From NCBI GenBank assembly GCA_029001845.1, contig JAREWP010000032.1, positions 1 through 63,214 of the forward strand: 63,214 nucleotides of DNA, read 5' to 3'. Shown here one piece after another: positions 27,076 to 35,984 of the stretch. A program made the translations under genes and the position numbers. Every line of letters starts with the position of its first letter. The first letter of the stretch is position 1. The DNA is from Candidatus Magnetocorallium paracelense (GTDB lineage: Bacteria; Nitrospirota; Thermodesulfovibrionia; Thermodesulfovibrionales; Magnetobacteriaceae). A model generated the notes under the pieces. That model saw only the letters and a list, made by a program, of their open reading frames with translations, searched no databases and had not been told where the DNA came from.

Positions 27076-29271
27076 TTAATGAACAATATCGAAACTTACG
27101 GAATCGACAAATATCTCCAAATCTCCGTCATCTAGATCCAACATACCATCCATCAACATATCCACTCCGAAGTAGAACAGATATACGCCTGTCTGAAGTT
27201 CGGTCACGCCGAGAGAGGGGTCCGTTGTGTCCAGTATGACTGCTTCATCAATAACCTCGAGAGGCCCCTGGCTGTAAGGATAGTAGTCATGAATCCATGA
27301 CATGGTAAGCTCGTCAAAAAACAACCACCCCCTGGGCCCTTCTCCGAGGATCCAAAGGTCCGCGTACTCGCCCGCCCTGTCACCGGGGTCCAGCGAAATC
27401 GTTATCATCACATCCCTGCCCTTTTTGATACGCATGTTATTGTCCACGCCATTGATCTTGATATCGGGCTCAGGATCGATTCCGCCCGATACTTCTGCAT
27501 TAAAAGTCGCTGTAACGCTCACATTGTCGTTCATGGAAACAATACAACTCCCTGTACCGGAGCAAGGGGCCGACCACCCGTCAAATGTGCTGCCTGTATC
27601 GGCAACAGCTGTGAGTTCAACCTGCACGCTTTCTTCAATATTCTCCGCACAATCAGCACCGCAATCGATTCCCGCCGGTGAGCTGGTTACAACCCCGCTG
27701 CCTGTTCCATCAACAACAACTGTGAGCTCATAACTCTGCGGAACTCCGTTGCCTGTAAGCGACACGCTCTCTTCAGGTGTCTCCGGATCATTAGAAGGAA
27801 TTACAAGAGAAGCGGTTCTGTTTCCTTGAACTGTAGGAGCAAAAATAACCGATACTGTACATTCACCGGTTGTTGGTGCAAGGGACTGACCGGAACAGTT
27901 GTCCGAACCGGGTACAATCTCAAATTGTGATGCATCGGTTCCTGTTATATCAATCGTTCCAATAACGAGATTCTCGTTAATCCCTGAGTTGCTTACAGTG
28001 ACTTCCAGTAGTGTTGACTGCTCGTTTACTGTAATGCTTCCAAAATCCAGTGCCTCAGGAGATACCGAGATATCTTGTACATCCGGTCCGAGCTTAATCA
28101 GGTACATGTCATAACCGCCTGTTGTAAGAGCAGTTGTATTGGTATTACCCAAAATGGCGTAACCACCGTCTGAGGTCTGAATAACAGCAGTAGCAAAATC
28201 ATCTCCATCCCCACCGTATGTTTCAGACCATATCTCAATTCCTTCGCTATCGGTTCTTACTACATAGATATCGTTGTCGCCTCCATCAGTTTTTTTTTTT
28301 GCACTGGCAATAATAAAACCGCCGTCATTGGTCTGTGCAACAGAAGAAGCTTCCGATCCGTCGTAGAACTCGCCCCCAAATACTTTGCTCCACATGGAAT
28401 TACCATTTGTGTCTGTCCTGACCAGTTGGATATCGGTCACTCCAAGGAGTTGAGGATGGTCGGATGTTGCACCTATAAAAACAAAGCCATCGCTTAGTTT
28501 GGCGCCAGAGGAAAATCCTTCTGTTTCCGAATGTCCAAAATCATAATTTGTCCACGCTTCGGATGTTCCGTTATTCGTTATTTTTTTTATAAATGAATCC
28601 CATTGATTGTCCGAAGGATCTCTGGAATTCCCTGCTATAACAAATTCTCCATTCCCTGTCTCTGTTACCCATTGTCCGCTGTCATAATTTGACCTCCCAT
28701 ACGTATTATATGTCCAGTCCAGCGTACCATTATTTTGTGTTTTTAGCAGAAAAGCGTTATTTGCATTGGGGTCCCTTCCTGTAATAATATAACCGTCTGA
28801 AACGACTTGTATATAACTTGGAATTCTATCGACATCATCTATATCATATTTCTCCCATTCCATCACGCCATTTTGATCTGTCTTTATAAGATATATCCGA
28901 CCACCGGGATATCCAAATGATTCGGTCTTTCCAAGAATGATGAATCCGCCATCGGATGTCCTTTGCATTGCATTACCAACATCGAACCCAATATCTCCAA
29001 AGGTTTTCTCTTCACCAGACTGAGCAAGGTCATTGCCATCACGATCGGTCAGGATCAGATAGACATCGCTATCCCCCGCTCCAAAGGAATAGGTGCCCCC
29101 TATAAGCGCATAACCGTTATCTGTTTCAATCAGCGACCTGTTGGCTCTTTCATTGTTCGCACCAGCATATGTACGCTCCCACTCAGTAGAAGGCGCCGCA
29201 GCAAACCCGTCCGCAGTTACCATTATCGTACAAATAAAAACAAAAATACATAAAAAAACCTTTACTCTCAT
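27076..29271 (-). CDS. Large exported beta-propeller-like / choice-of-anchor / InlB-B repeat protein
   Basis: About 731 aa, exported. The Sec signal peptide is MRVKVFLCIFVFICTIMVTADGFAAAP. Residues about 30-410 carry repeats of the form TSDGG(Y/F)(A/I)(I)(L)G.T..(G.GD.D)(I)Y(L)(I)(K/R)TD..G, a propeller-like array. An HYDIN/ASPM-type choice-of-anchor Ig domain follows (PEALDFGSITVNEQSTLLEV; SNDPETPEESVSLTGNG), then a divergent InlB B-repeat (GSGVVTSSPAGIDCGADC; FDGWSAPCSGTGSC), then a C-terminal module also found in the protein at 33237. Probably a surface protein for adhesion or binding. The start ATG at 29271 is chosen for AAGGAG upstream; the frame is open 13 codons further. Confidence 0.85.
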   Translation of the reverse strand: MRVKVFLCIFVFICTIMVTADGFAAAPSTEWERTYAGANNERANRSLIETDNGYALIGGTYSFGAGDSDVYLILTDRDGNDLAQSGEEKTFGDIGFDVGNAMQRTSDGGFIILGKTESFGYPGGRIYLIKTDQNGVMEWEKYDIDDVDRIPSYIQVVSDGYIITGRDPNANNAFLLKTQNNGTLDWTYNTYGRSNYDSGQWVTETGNGEFVIAGNSRDPSDNQWDSFIKKITNNGTSEAWTNYDFGHSETEGFSSGAKLSDGFVFIGATSDHPQLLGVTDIQLVRTDTNGNSMWSKVFGGEFYDGSEASSVAQTNDGGFIIASAKKKTDGGDNDIYVVRTDSEGIEIWSETYGGDGDDFATAVIQTSDGGYAILGNTNTTALTTGGYDMYLIKLGPDVQDISVSPEALDFGSITVNEQSTLLEVTVSNSGINENLVIGTIDITGTDASQFEIVPGSDNCSGQSLAPTTGECTVSVIFAPTVQGNRTASLVIPSNDPETPEESVSLTGNGVPQSYELTVVVDGTGSGVVTSSPAGIDCGADCAENIEESVQVELTAVADTGSTFDGWSAPCSGTGSCIVSMNDNVSVTATFNAEVSGGIDPEPDIKINGVDNNMRIKKGRDVMITISLDPGDRAGEYADLWILGEGPRGWLFFDELTMSWIHDYYPYSQGPLEVIDEAVILDTTDPSLGVTELQTGVYLFYFGVDMLMDGMLDLDDGDLEIFVDSVSFDIVH

Positions 29272-30510
29272 AATTAACTCCTTCATCCATTCATAAGTGT
29301 TGTTAAGCATTCATAACTTCTCCATACATAAATCCAAGCCAAATAATTAAATCATCTTCATCACCTCCCTGTCTGTAGATGTATTACGTTATTATTGCAA
29401 TTGGCAATCATCATGAAAATTGGCGATTTTACCCTGTCAGCAAGTTAATGCCTCCGGGAGGACTTCAAAATGTAACCGCGGGCTTCACCGCCGGTTCACC
29501 GAACACGGGCGCAGGCTAAAGCATGCGGCTACATTTTTTGCTCCCTCTCCCCCATTGAAGGGCTTATCGTGTCCCACATTTTTTACCGGACACCGTGGGT
29601 ATAAAGAGCCATTAGTCCAAATAACCTATGGTTATAAGAGAAGATAGCGTCATTCCCGCAATCCCTATTAGCGGGAATCCAGTTCTGCAAAAGAAATCGT
29701 GTAATGAACGGTGCTCTAAACCGCCGGTTTCCCGCTTAAGGGACTGCGGGAATGACGCTTTGTTTTGTATGAATTCGAACGTTTATAAGACAGATGAATC
29801 AGTTGGTTTATAATACCTACCTCTCACAAAGCCACATAAAAATGAAAATTCCTATCCCATCAAGTCAACGTCCTTCAGAGGGACTTTTCTATTAAGGAGC
29901 ACCATTGAAAACTTTGCTTCCCGAGACAGACGTCCCGCCTGTTCGTTTCAGTATAACGAACCGCCTTCATTCGAGGCAGTTTGCGATTCCGCTTACAGAA
30001 AGGACAGGCAGGACGCCTGCCCTACGGTTCATTGGTTATTTTGAATTTCCCTTTTAACCAAAACAGTAAACTTGCACGGTATACATACAAAAAAAAACGG
30101 CTTCAAATGATACATTCAGCATTATAATACATAAAATAAAAAAAGTCAATATAAATAAAACTTTAAATTTTAGAAATTAGTTGCAAAATATGTGAATATC
30201 ACTTCTAAAACCACATACACAAAAAACAACCCATTGCATGCAAAAAAATCAAAAATACCACACGCTTCAGGATATGCCTCACTTTTAATCAAAAAAAAAT
30301 GTTCATTAACATGGTCATGAACAAGAAAAGAAAACCATGCAAAATCCCTTTGAGCCTCTTTCACTAACTCTATGATTTATGTCATACTAAAAAACTCCTA
30401 TTTCAATTAAAATATCTGCAAGAGAAACAGACATTCGCTTTTTATGAGTTTTCTCAGCTAATTACAGTTTCATACCATCAATTTTGGTTTGATTAAGAAG
30501 GAGGAATGAA
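29272..30510. other. 1.2-kb gene-free region with dispersed repeats
   Basis: I see no convincing gene. It holds a CAGGCTAAAGCATGCGGCTAC repeat near 29.51 kb (related to one at about 26.99 kb), family 5 copy b, a GGACAGGC/GCCTGTCC palindromic repeat near 29.93-30.03 kb, and AT-rich sequence up to the DUF1858 gene. The promoter of the redox cluster must lie in its last part. Confidence 0.6.
29649..29800. repeat. Family 5 inverted-repeat element, copy b
   Basis: Begins GTCATTCCCGCAATC and its hairpin part ends at 29756 with GGGAATGAC. The tail GCTTTGTTTTGTATGAATTC and the following GATGAATC match copy a at 7174. The centres differ, while ends and tail are conserved. Confidence 0.8.
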
Positions 30511-30723
30511 ATGGCCGATGAAAAAACATCAGTAACAAAGGACTCGATAATAGGCGATGTAATCAAGAAAAGTCCCGCCGCAAAGGAAGTAATCAAAAAA
30601 TATTTTGGAGACGGCTGTTTTACATGTCCGGGGATTAATATGGAATCATTATCTTTCGGTTCTATGATGCATAATATAGATCCGAAAAAAATTGTTGACG
30701 AGATCAATTCATTGGAGGGATAA
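30511..30723 (+). CDS. DUF1858 / hybrid-cluster-associated redox-disulfide domain protein
   Basis: A 70-aa cytoplasmic protein. It matches the DUF1858 pattern: DSIIGDVIKKSPAAKEVIKKYF, then GDGCFTCPGI with the CxxC pair C36/C39, then a helical tail. The family is linked to redox metabolism in anaerobes, often beside hybrid-cluster proteins; no such gene is in this window. AAGGAGG lies seven bases before the ATG. The next gene begins one base after the stop (TAA-A-ATG), so the two are probably co-translated. Confidence 0.88.
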   Translation: MADEKTSVTKDSIIGDVIKKSPAAKEVIKKYFGDGCFTCPGINMESLSFGSMMHNIDPKKIVDEINSLEG

Positions 30724-30724
30724 A

Positions 30725-30853
30725 ATGGAATTAAAATGTTTTGTATGCGGAGCCACGGAAAAAGAGAGGGTCTACATGGAATGTTACCATGAGGGCGATA
30801 AAAAGGTTGTATGCGTTCGTTGCCTGCCGCCCCTTATCCATGGCGCCCATTAA
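30725..30853 (+). CDS. 42-aa double-CxxC mini-protein
   Basis: A small open frame starting one base after the DUF1858 stop. The protein reads MELKCFVCGATEKERV, then a charged middle, then CVRCLPPLIHGAH. Two CxxC pairs (C5/C8 and C30/C33) and a near-terminal histidine suggest a zinc-ribbon or redox mini-protein. The coupled position after the DUF1858 gene supports translation. I do not know a named family for it. Confidence 0.7.
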   Translation: MELKCFVCGATEKERVYMECYHEGDKKVVCVRCLPPLIHGAH

Positions 30854-30877
30854 TCAGGTTACATATTTCTATTCGTT

Positions 30878-31123
30878 ATGTTTTTAGTGAAATGGAAAAA
30901 ATGGAGTATCTGCAGGACAGTGCTTCTGTTGGCCGGTCTTTTTATAAGCCTGGGAGTCGCCTTGGGATACCTTGTACATCCCTACTTTTTTGCCCTGCCC
31001 GGCATGATAGGTATCATGCTTGTAGTGCTTGCCGCCACAGGATTCTGCCCTATGGTTATGTTTCTGCATAAACTCGGATTACCCTGCGATATGACAACAA
31101 AGGAGCCGCCCGATGTTGTATAG
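30878..31123 (+). CDS. DUF2892-like small inner-membrane protein
   Basis: An 81-aa protein with two hydrophobic segments (about 14-34 and 41-61) and the TGFCPMVMFLHKLG signature near the end, as in YgaP-type DUF2892 membrane domains. It follows the two CxxC proteins with a 24-base gap, probably one operon. The ATG at 30878 has no strong ribosome site; a GTG four codons downstream is possible. Role unknown; a link to sulfur or redox handling is suggested only by the neighbours. Confidence 0.72.
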   Translation: MFLVKWKKWSICRTVLLLAGLFISLGVALGYLVHPYFFALPGMIGIMLVVLAATGFCPMVMFLHKLGLPCDMTTKEPPDVV

Positions 31124-31217
31124 GCTTTAATGACATTGACTTTATTACAGAAAGGTTGTAACTGCCGGGACGGCCGGAATTCCATACAGCTCAGCAGTTA
31201 CAAAAGGTTTAGATAAA

Positions 31218-31685
31218 ATGGCTGTTGAAACACAAATCGTAGCAAACGATTTTTCTCTCGATCCCGAAGTTCACGATGAATTTCATATTGTAACGTTCGC
31301 AGAGCCTGACTCTTCCATGCTCATACCCTATGGAGAAGCCTTTGGTGTAAAAGAGGAGACGATTAAACGCTTCGCCTCTGCCGTGAATGACAAATTCGAA
31401 GTGGGCAGCATGGCGCCCCTTGCCAATCTCACTGCCGTGCCTAAAAGGATAATTCTCAATTTTAAGGACAGCGACGTTCTGTTTAAAGAAATTATTTACA
31501 TCTTACGGGAAAACGATCGCAATCCCAAGCTTCAGTTCGATAAAATTCTTTTTGACTTCAGAAATGCCGTTGCGCCCTTTATAGTCAGAGCAGTTACAAA
31601 GGCAGTGGACAGACTCTACAGGCCCTATAAAATGAAAGACAACGGCAGTAAAAAAGACAAACTGATAATAGTGGTAGACGAATAG
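31218..31685 (+). CDS. Conserved-looking hypothetical protein
   Basis: A 155-aa soluble protein with no signal peptide, membrane segment or motif I recognise. It is mixed alpha/beta in character: a hydrophilic start, a strand-rich middle (PKRIILNFKDSDVLFKEIIYI) and a basic C-terminus ending KLIIVVDE. The ATG has AAAGG ten bases upstream. It is last in the plus-strand redox cluster and converges on the next gene with only 7 bases between stops. Possibly part of the same operon. Confidence 0.7.
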   Translation: MAVETQIVANDFSLDPEVHDEFHIVTFAEPDSSMLIPYGEAFGVKEETIKRFASAVNDKFEVGSMAPLANLTAVPKRIILNFKDSDVLFKEIIYILRENDRNPKLQFDKILFDFRNAVAPFIVRAVTKAVDRLYRPYKMKDNGSKKDKLIIVVDE

Positions 31686-31692
31686 TTTACGG

Positions 31693-32238
31693 TTATCTTT
31701 CGATTCTGAACCGCAGAATTCCTAAAATATCCGGTGTTGGCGACAGAGAGTACACCTCGATTCTCCATGCCCCGATACTATGGGGCCATAACTTTTTCGA
31801 ACTCCTTGTTCGAAAATTTTCCGAAGGCTCGATATACAGCTTTACGACAGATACGGCGTCTTCCGCGAGATTAAAACCCTCTTGAGAGGCCAACCATAAA
31901 AGCTCGGTATCACCAAGATAGGAACGTTGTCGCTCGTCATAAAAAGTCGCTTTGTCATTCTCATTGTCATCGCCCCGATGAAACCAGACATGGAGTATCT
32001 CTTCCTCTACCGATGCATGTAACTCCGTTATGCAATAGAGTTTTTCCCTGTCCGACAGTTTTATGGTGGTGACAGTGTCCTTTTCCGCTGTTATAAGCCG
32101 GGAGCATTCGTAGGTTTTCTTATTAAAGTCAGCCTCTTTACATAATCCGAATTTTCTCAGTTCCGAGGCATGGGAAGGCAAGGAGAGGTAAAAAAAGATA
32201 AGAAGGGAAAAAATTATTTTTTTCGTTGACCGGGTCAT
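31693..32238 (-). CDS. Exported DUF2914-like protein
   Basis: A 181-aa protein with a Sec signal (KKIIFSLLIFFYLSLPSHAS). The mature part fits the DUF2914 pattern: CITEL....EEEILHVWFHRGD, then RSSKKLWPHSIGAWRIEVYS and a closing strand GILRFRIE. Two cysteines near the mature N-terminus (CKEAD and YECSRL) could form a disulfide. The family is periplasmic or membrane-attached and of unknown function. It faces the redox cluster; no ribosome site is obvious. Confidence 0.7.
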   Translation of the reverse strand: MTRSTKKIIFSLLIFFYLSLPSHASELRKFGLCKEADFNKKTYECSRLITAEKDTVTTIKLSDREKLYCITELHASVEEEILHVWFHRGDDNENDKATFYDERQRSYLGDTELLWLASQEGFNLAEDAVSVVKLYIEPSENFRTRSSKKLWPHSIGAWRIEVYSLSPTPDILGILRFRIER

Positions 32239-32326
32239 GATATACAGTCAGAGTTTTGTTAAAGCCGGGACAGACGGTCAGCCTGTCCCTTAATGTTTCA
32301 TTTATAAACAGATACTAATCTCTGCA

Positions 32327-32533
32327 TCATAAAATTCTAACGTTTTCAGCCTTTGTTCGTCCTCTGTCCTCAATTATATCGAACTCCACCCTCTGTGTTT
32401 CGCTCAGGGTCTTAAATCCGGAGCCTTGAATCCCGGTGTGATGCACAAAGACGTCTCCTCCATCATCATCTCTGGTGATGAATCCATAACCTTTTTTTTC
32501 GTTAAACCATTTGACTGTTCCTTCGTAAGACAT
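32327..32533 (-). CDS. Cold-shock domain protein
   Basis: A 68-aa CSD protein beginning MSYEGTVKWFNEKKGYGFI. RNP1 (KGYGFI) and RNP2 (DVFVHH) nucleic-acid-binding motifs are intact. It binds single-stranded RNA/DNA and acts as an RNA chaperone; whether it is cold-induced is not visible. The ATG at 32533 matches the family start; AAGGAG lies 11 bases upstream, and a GTG two codons earlier has closer spacing. Its promoter lies in the divergent gap 32534-32746. Confidence 0.93.
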   Translation of the reverse strand: MSYEGTVKWFNEKKGYGFITRDDDGGDVFVHHTGIQGSGFKTLSETQRVEFDIIEDRGRTKAENVRIL

Positions 32534-32746
32534 TAACACAAGTTCTCCTTTTGAAAGTAAATAATCCTGTATATAAAACAAGGTTATATTTTATACATTT
32601 ATCTGTGAGGTAAAGTCAAGGGTATATTCACTAAAAAATCGTTTGAAAGTCGATTTTTTAAAGGTCAGCCCCGGAAAAAGAAAAAGGCCCGAAAAGAGAC
32701 AAATTTGAGTTTCTCATATTACCCGTGGTAAACTGAAATTATTGAG

Positions 32747-33214
32747 ATGTTGGTAAAGAAAGCTTATATAATTGGAGTAATTGGCGGCAGAAAGGCCGAT
32801 ATAAAAGAACTCGTGATTGCAGAGAAAGTGGGAAGACTGTTGGCTGAAAACAGTGTCATGTTGATTTGCGGAGGTCTTGGAGGGGTAATGGAAGCTTCGG
32901 CAAGAGGTGCGAAAACGGCAGGTGGGGTGACAGTAGGAATATTGCCTCAAGAGGAAAAAGAGTATGCCAACGATTTCATAGATATTCCCATAGCAACCGG
33001 ATTGGGCATAGGGAGAAATATTATTATTGCAAGGACCGCCGACGCTCTCATAGCAGTCGGCGGTGAATACGGAACACTTTCTGAGATCGCCTTTGGCCTG
33101 CAAATGAATAAACCTGTAATAGGCATAGGTTCCTGGCGCATAGACGGGGTAATCGACGCAGACAATCCCGACAGCGCCGTTAAAAAAGCATTAAGCGCTC
33201 TGTCTGCAGACTGA
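32747..33214 (+). CDS. TIGR00725 family protein (LOG/MoCo-carrier-like Rossmann fold)
   Basis: A 155-aa Rossmann-fold protein: IIGVIGGRKAD, then LICGGLGGVMEASARGAK with the GGxxGxM nucleotide-binding loop, GGVTVGILP, RN.IIARTADALIAVGGEYGTLSEIAF and KPVIGIG. It matches the TIGR00725 family, related to LOG phosphoribohydrolases and molybdenum-cofactor carrier proteins. The exact substrate is not set for this branch. The ATG at 32747 has only a weak upstream purine motif. It lies 22 bases before the exported protein gene at 33237 without an obvious functional link. Confidence 0.85.
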   Translation: MLVKKAYIIGVIGGRKADIKELVIAEKVGRLLAENSVMLICGGLGGVMEASARGAKTAGGVTVGILPQEEKEYANDFIDIPIATGLGIGRNIIIARTADALIAVGGEYGTLSEIAFGLQMNKPVIGIGSWRIDGVIDADNPDSAVKKALSALSAD

Positions 33215-33236
33215 TGACACAGTGAGGAGGCATAAC

Positions 33237-34814
33237 GTGCTTGTTTTGAAAAGTACCGCATTTGTCGTATTTCTTCAATCTCTGTTTTGCCTCCTTATCT
33301 TTTTCAGGTACGTAAACGCAGCAACCTGGTTTGTAGACAGTGCAGGTACGGAGCCCGGAGACGGTCTGACTTGGGAAACGCCTTTTTTAACGATTGATGA
33401 GGCCTTGGACTCGGCTGCCGAAAATGACGAGATTTGGGTAAAGGCGGGCTCCTACACTCTATCTTCTCAAATCCTAGTCGAGAAGAAGGTATCCCTATTA
33501 GGGGGATTTAACGGAACCGAAGCAGTAGAGACCGAGAGAGACCATGAAAGTAACATCGTAATTATAGATGGCGGCGGAACCGGCAGATGTCTTTACATTA
33601 AGGAGGACGCAGTTGTCGATGGTTTTACAATAACGAACTGTGTTTCCGCCACATCCTTTGGCGGCGGGATCAGGGTATATCTCTCTTCACCTGTAATAAG
33701 TAATTGTATTATCTCAAACAGCCGGGCCCTTAAAGGGGGAGGCATATACAACTCAACATCCTCACCGACAATATCGAATTGCAGTATTTTTAACAATACA
33801 GGTGAGAACAACGGAGGGGGGATATATAACAGCCCTTCTTCCCTTCCGATAATCGAAGACTCTCTCATCTATAACAACACGGCGCTGTATGGAGGCGGCA
33901 TAAGAAATTACGGCTCCTCTCCGACTATTAAAAACTCTCTTATTTATAATAATACAGCTCTCTACGGAGGCGCGCTGTACAACAGTTTCTCCTCTTCTCC
34001 AGAAATAATTCACTCCACTATATATAAAAACGAGGCTGACTTCGGAGGCGGGGTGTATAATACGTCGGCCTCTTCGCCTGTCATTACGAATACGATACTG
34101 TGGGGGAATCTCAACATCGACGAGGAGGAGTCAGAGGATGACAACGTATCAAATACAAAGGAGGTCTTTAACAACGACAACGACTCGACTCCCCTTATTT
34201 CATACTCCATAGTCGAAGGCAATTATACAGGCACGGCGAATATCGGAGAAGATCCCCTCTTTACAGATCCCAATGCATTTGACCTGAGCCTTTCCGAAGC
34301 ATCCCCGGCCATTGACGCCGCTGCCTGCAACAGCACCGTAACAACCGATATCCTTGGTGGCGCGAGACCTCAGGGAGTTGAGTGCGATATCGGCGCTTAT
34401 GAATATGCATCAGGATCGGACCAGGCCTGTGACCCTTTGGGAATCGATATAAAAGTAAACGGTTCCGATACTCCCGATGCAGTGACCGTCAATGATTCCA
34501 TTACAATTTCCCTGGCTCTGGAAGCAGGTTGCGACGAAAATACAGAAGCCGACTGGTGGCTGGAAGAGTTTATTTCCGGAGAACCCTACTATTTCGATCT
34601 GCTTTCTCTTTCCTGGGTTTCTTCCGGTGATGAGTCAGACAATACGCCCGTTACCTTCCAGGGCCCGCTCTTCTCTTTTCCTGAATTCGATTTTTACGTT
34701 ATCGACGAACCGATAGAAGGCGCCTATGAGTTTTACTTTGCAGTAGACCTGACAATGGATGGTGAAGCAGACGAATCTCTATATTCCGATTCTGTCACAA
34801 TTGATGTGGAATGA
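33237..34814 (+). CDS. Exported parallel beta-helix (choice-of-anchor Q-type) surface protein
   Basis: A 525-aa exported protein starting GTG at 33237, chosen because GAGGAGG sits six bases upstream; the frame is open five codons further. The signal peptide is about 24 residues (AFVVFLQSLFCLLIFFRYVNA). A right-handed beta-helix follows, with about seven turns of the form GGG(I)YN..SSP.I.(N/D)(C/S).I(Y/F)NN(T). The last third is a C-terminal module, DIKVNGSD...ITISL to YEFYFAVDLTMDG and DSVTIDVE, shared with the protein at 27076. Probably a surface or glycan-binding protein. Confidence 0.85.
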   Translation: MLVLKSTAFVVFLQSLFCLLIFFRYVNAATWFVDSAGTEPGDGLTWETPFLTIDEALDSAAENDEIWVKAGSYTLSSQILVEKKVSLLGGFNGTEAVETERDHESNIVIIDGGGTGRCLYIKEDAVVDGFTITNCVSATSFGGGIRVYLSSPVISNCIISNSRALKGGGIYNSTSSPTISNCSIFNNTGENNGGGIYNSPSSLPIIEDSLIYNNTALYGGGIRNYGSSPTIKNSLIYNNTALYGGALYNSFSSSPEIIHSTIYKNEADFGGGVYNTSASSPVITNTILWGNLNIDEEESEDDNVSNTKEVFNNDNDSTPLISYSIVEGNYTGTANIGEDPLFTDPNAFDLSLSEASPAIDAAACNSTVTTDILGGARPQGVECDIGAYEYASGSDQACDPLGIDIKVNGSDTPDAVTVNDSITISLALEAGCDENTEADWWLEEFISGEPYYFDLLSLSWVSSGDESDNTPVTFQGPLFSFPEFDFYVIDEPIEGAYEFYFAVDLTMDGEADESLYSDSVTIDVE

Positions 34815-34857
34815 AAAAGAGGCAACGGTTCACAGGGAACGGGGATCGGTGGCCTGT

Positions 34858-35982
34858 CTAAAGACGTTTGTTCGGCAATCCTGCCTGAGATATAATGAAT
34901 TCTTCGAATTTCAACGCTATATTGTCCCATTGAAACTTCCTGGCATATTCTCTGCCGTTTTCCCCTAAAAAGAGTCTAAGACTCTCATCACTCAAAAGAG
35001 TCTCCATTGCAGAAGCAAGGTCCCCATAGTTTCCCGATTCGAAGGTAAGACCGATTTCATTCTGTTTTACAAAAGAGAGTTCCCGAATATCGGCCGTAAC
35101 AACGGCTTTCCCGCAGGCAGCAGCCTCTATGATGCTGATGGGAGACGATTCATGGCGAGAAGGGAGGACAAAAAACGTTGCCCCTAAAAGGAGTTTTTCT
35201 TTCTCCACCCCTGAAACAAAGCCCCTGTACTCGACTCCTCGTGTGACATCGGGCGAGAGGTTTTCAAGTAGTGTTTCCCATTTGTCAAACTCATATCCGG
35301 CCAAAAGGAGTTTTAACCCGCTATGACGGATACACAGCTCCTCATATGCCTTGATCAAAAGGTCCAGTCCCTTTGTATAGATATCGATTCTGCTGAAAAA
35401 GAGGATGTAATCTCCATCCGTCGTCGTTGTATCGAGGAGCGACTTTTCTATTCCGTTCGGTATAACAGGGCAGGACAAATGTTTTGTTCTTTCACTCAAT
35501 ACCTTTTCCCTGGTCACCTCTGAGACAAAAATAAATGTGTCGTAGATATATGGGTATATTCTTTCGACAATATAAATGGGAATCGAGTAAAGAGGACTGA
35601 ATTTCCTGAAAGAGTGTTCATACATAACACCCTGCACCTGAAGGATAACAGGCGTTTTCATCAGCAGCCTGGAGAAAAAGGGGGTTGTAGGAAGAAAGTT
35701 CTCCACGATGAGATCATATTTCCCGCCATGTCGGGCCACATATACCGATGCCGCTAAAGTATAGGCAAGCACGCTTGCCGTCAGATTATTACTTTCCATA
35801 CCAAGGAAGATGTGCTTCAGCCCGTTGATCTCTCCATCCCGTGCGCCGGGATATTTCATGCAGAGCAGTGTTATCTTATGTCTCTCCCCAAGTCTCTTAT
35901 ATATTTCATATGCCCTTACGCCTGCCCCCCCAAATCCGAAGGGACTCCCAAAACTCTCATAAATAATTTGCAGTATTTTCAT
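34858..35982 (-). CDS. Family 4 glycosyltransferase
   Basis: A 374-aa GT-B-fold enzyme. N-terminal acceptor domain begins MKILQIIYESFGSPFGFGGAG; the donor domain shows CPVIPNGIEKSLL, ILFFSRIDIYTKGLDLLIKA and PSRHESSPISIIEAAACGKAV, where the E..(P)..(I)..(E)A pattern is the GT4 nucleotide-sugar motif. It probably adds a sugar to a surface polysaccharide or lipid carrier; sugar and acceptor are unknown. The ATG lies two bases after the stop of the kinase at 35985, so the two are coupled. Confidence 0.92.
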   Translation of the reverse strand: MKILQIIYESFGSPFGFGGAGVRAYEIYKRLGERHKITLLCMKYPGARDGEINGLKHIFLGMESNNLTASVLAYTLAASVYVARHGGKYDLIVENFLPTTPFFSRLLMKTPVILQVQGVMYEHSFRKFSPLYSIPIYIVERIYPYIYDTFIFVSEVTREKVLSERTKHLSCPVIPNGIEKSLLDTTTTDGDYILFFSRIDIYTKGLDLLIKAYEELCIRHSGLKLLLAGYEFDKWETLLENLSPDVTRGVEYRGFVSGVEKEKLLLGATFFVLPSRHESSPISIIEAAACGKAVVTADIRELSFVKQNEIGLTFESGNYGDLASAMETLLSDESLRLFLGENGREYARKFQWDNIALKFEEFIISQAGLPNKRL

Positions 35983-35984
35983 TC

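Noticed and set aside
30170-30364. 64-codon minus-strand frame upstream of the DUF1858 gene
   Set aside because: No ribosome site, hydrophobic composition from AT-rich DNA, and no recognisable motif.
32714-33103. 129-codon minus-strand frame opposite the TIGR00725 gene
   Set aside because: It is fully antisense to a well-supported gene and has no motif of its own.
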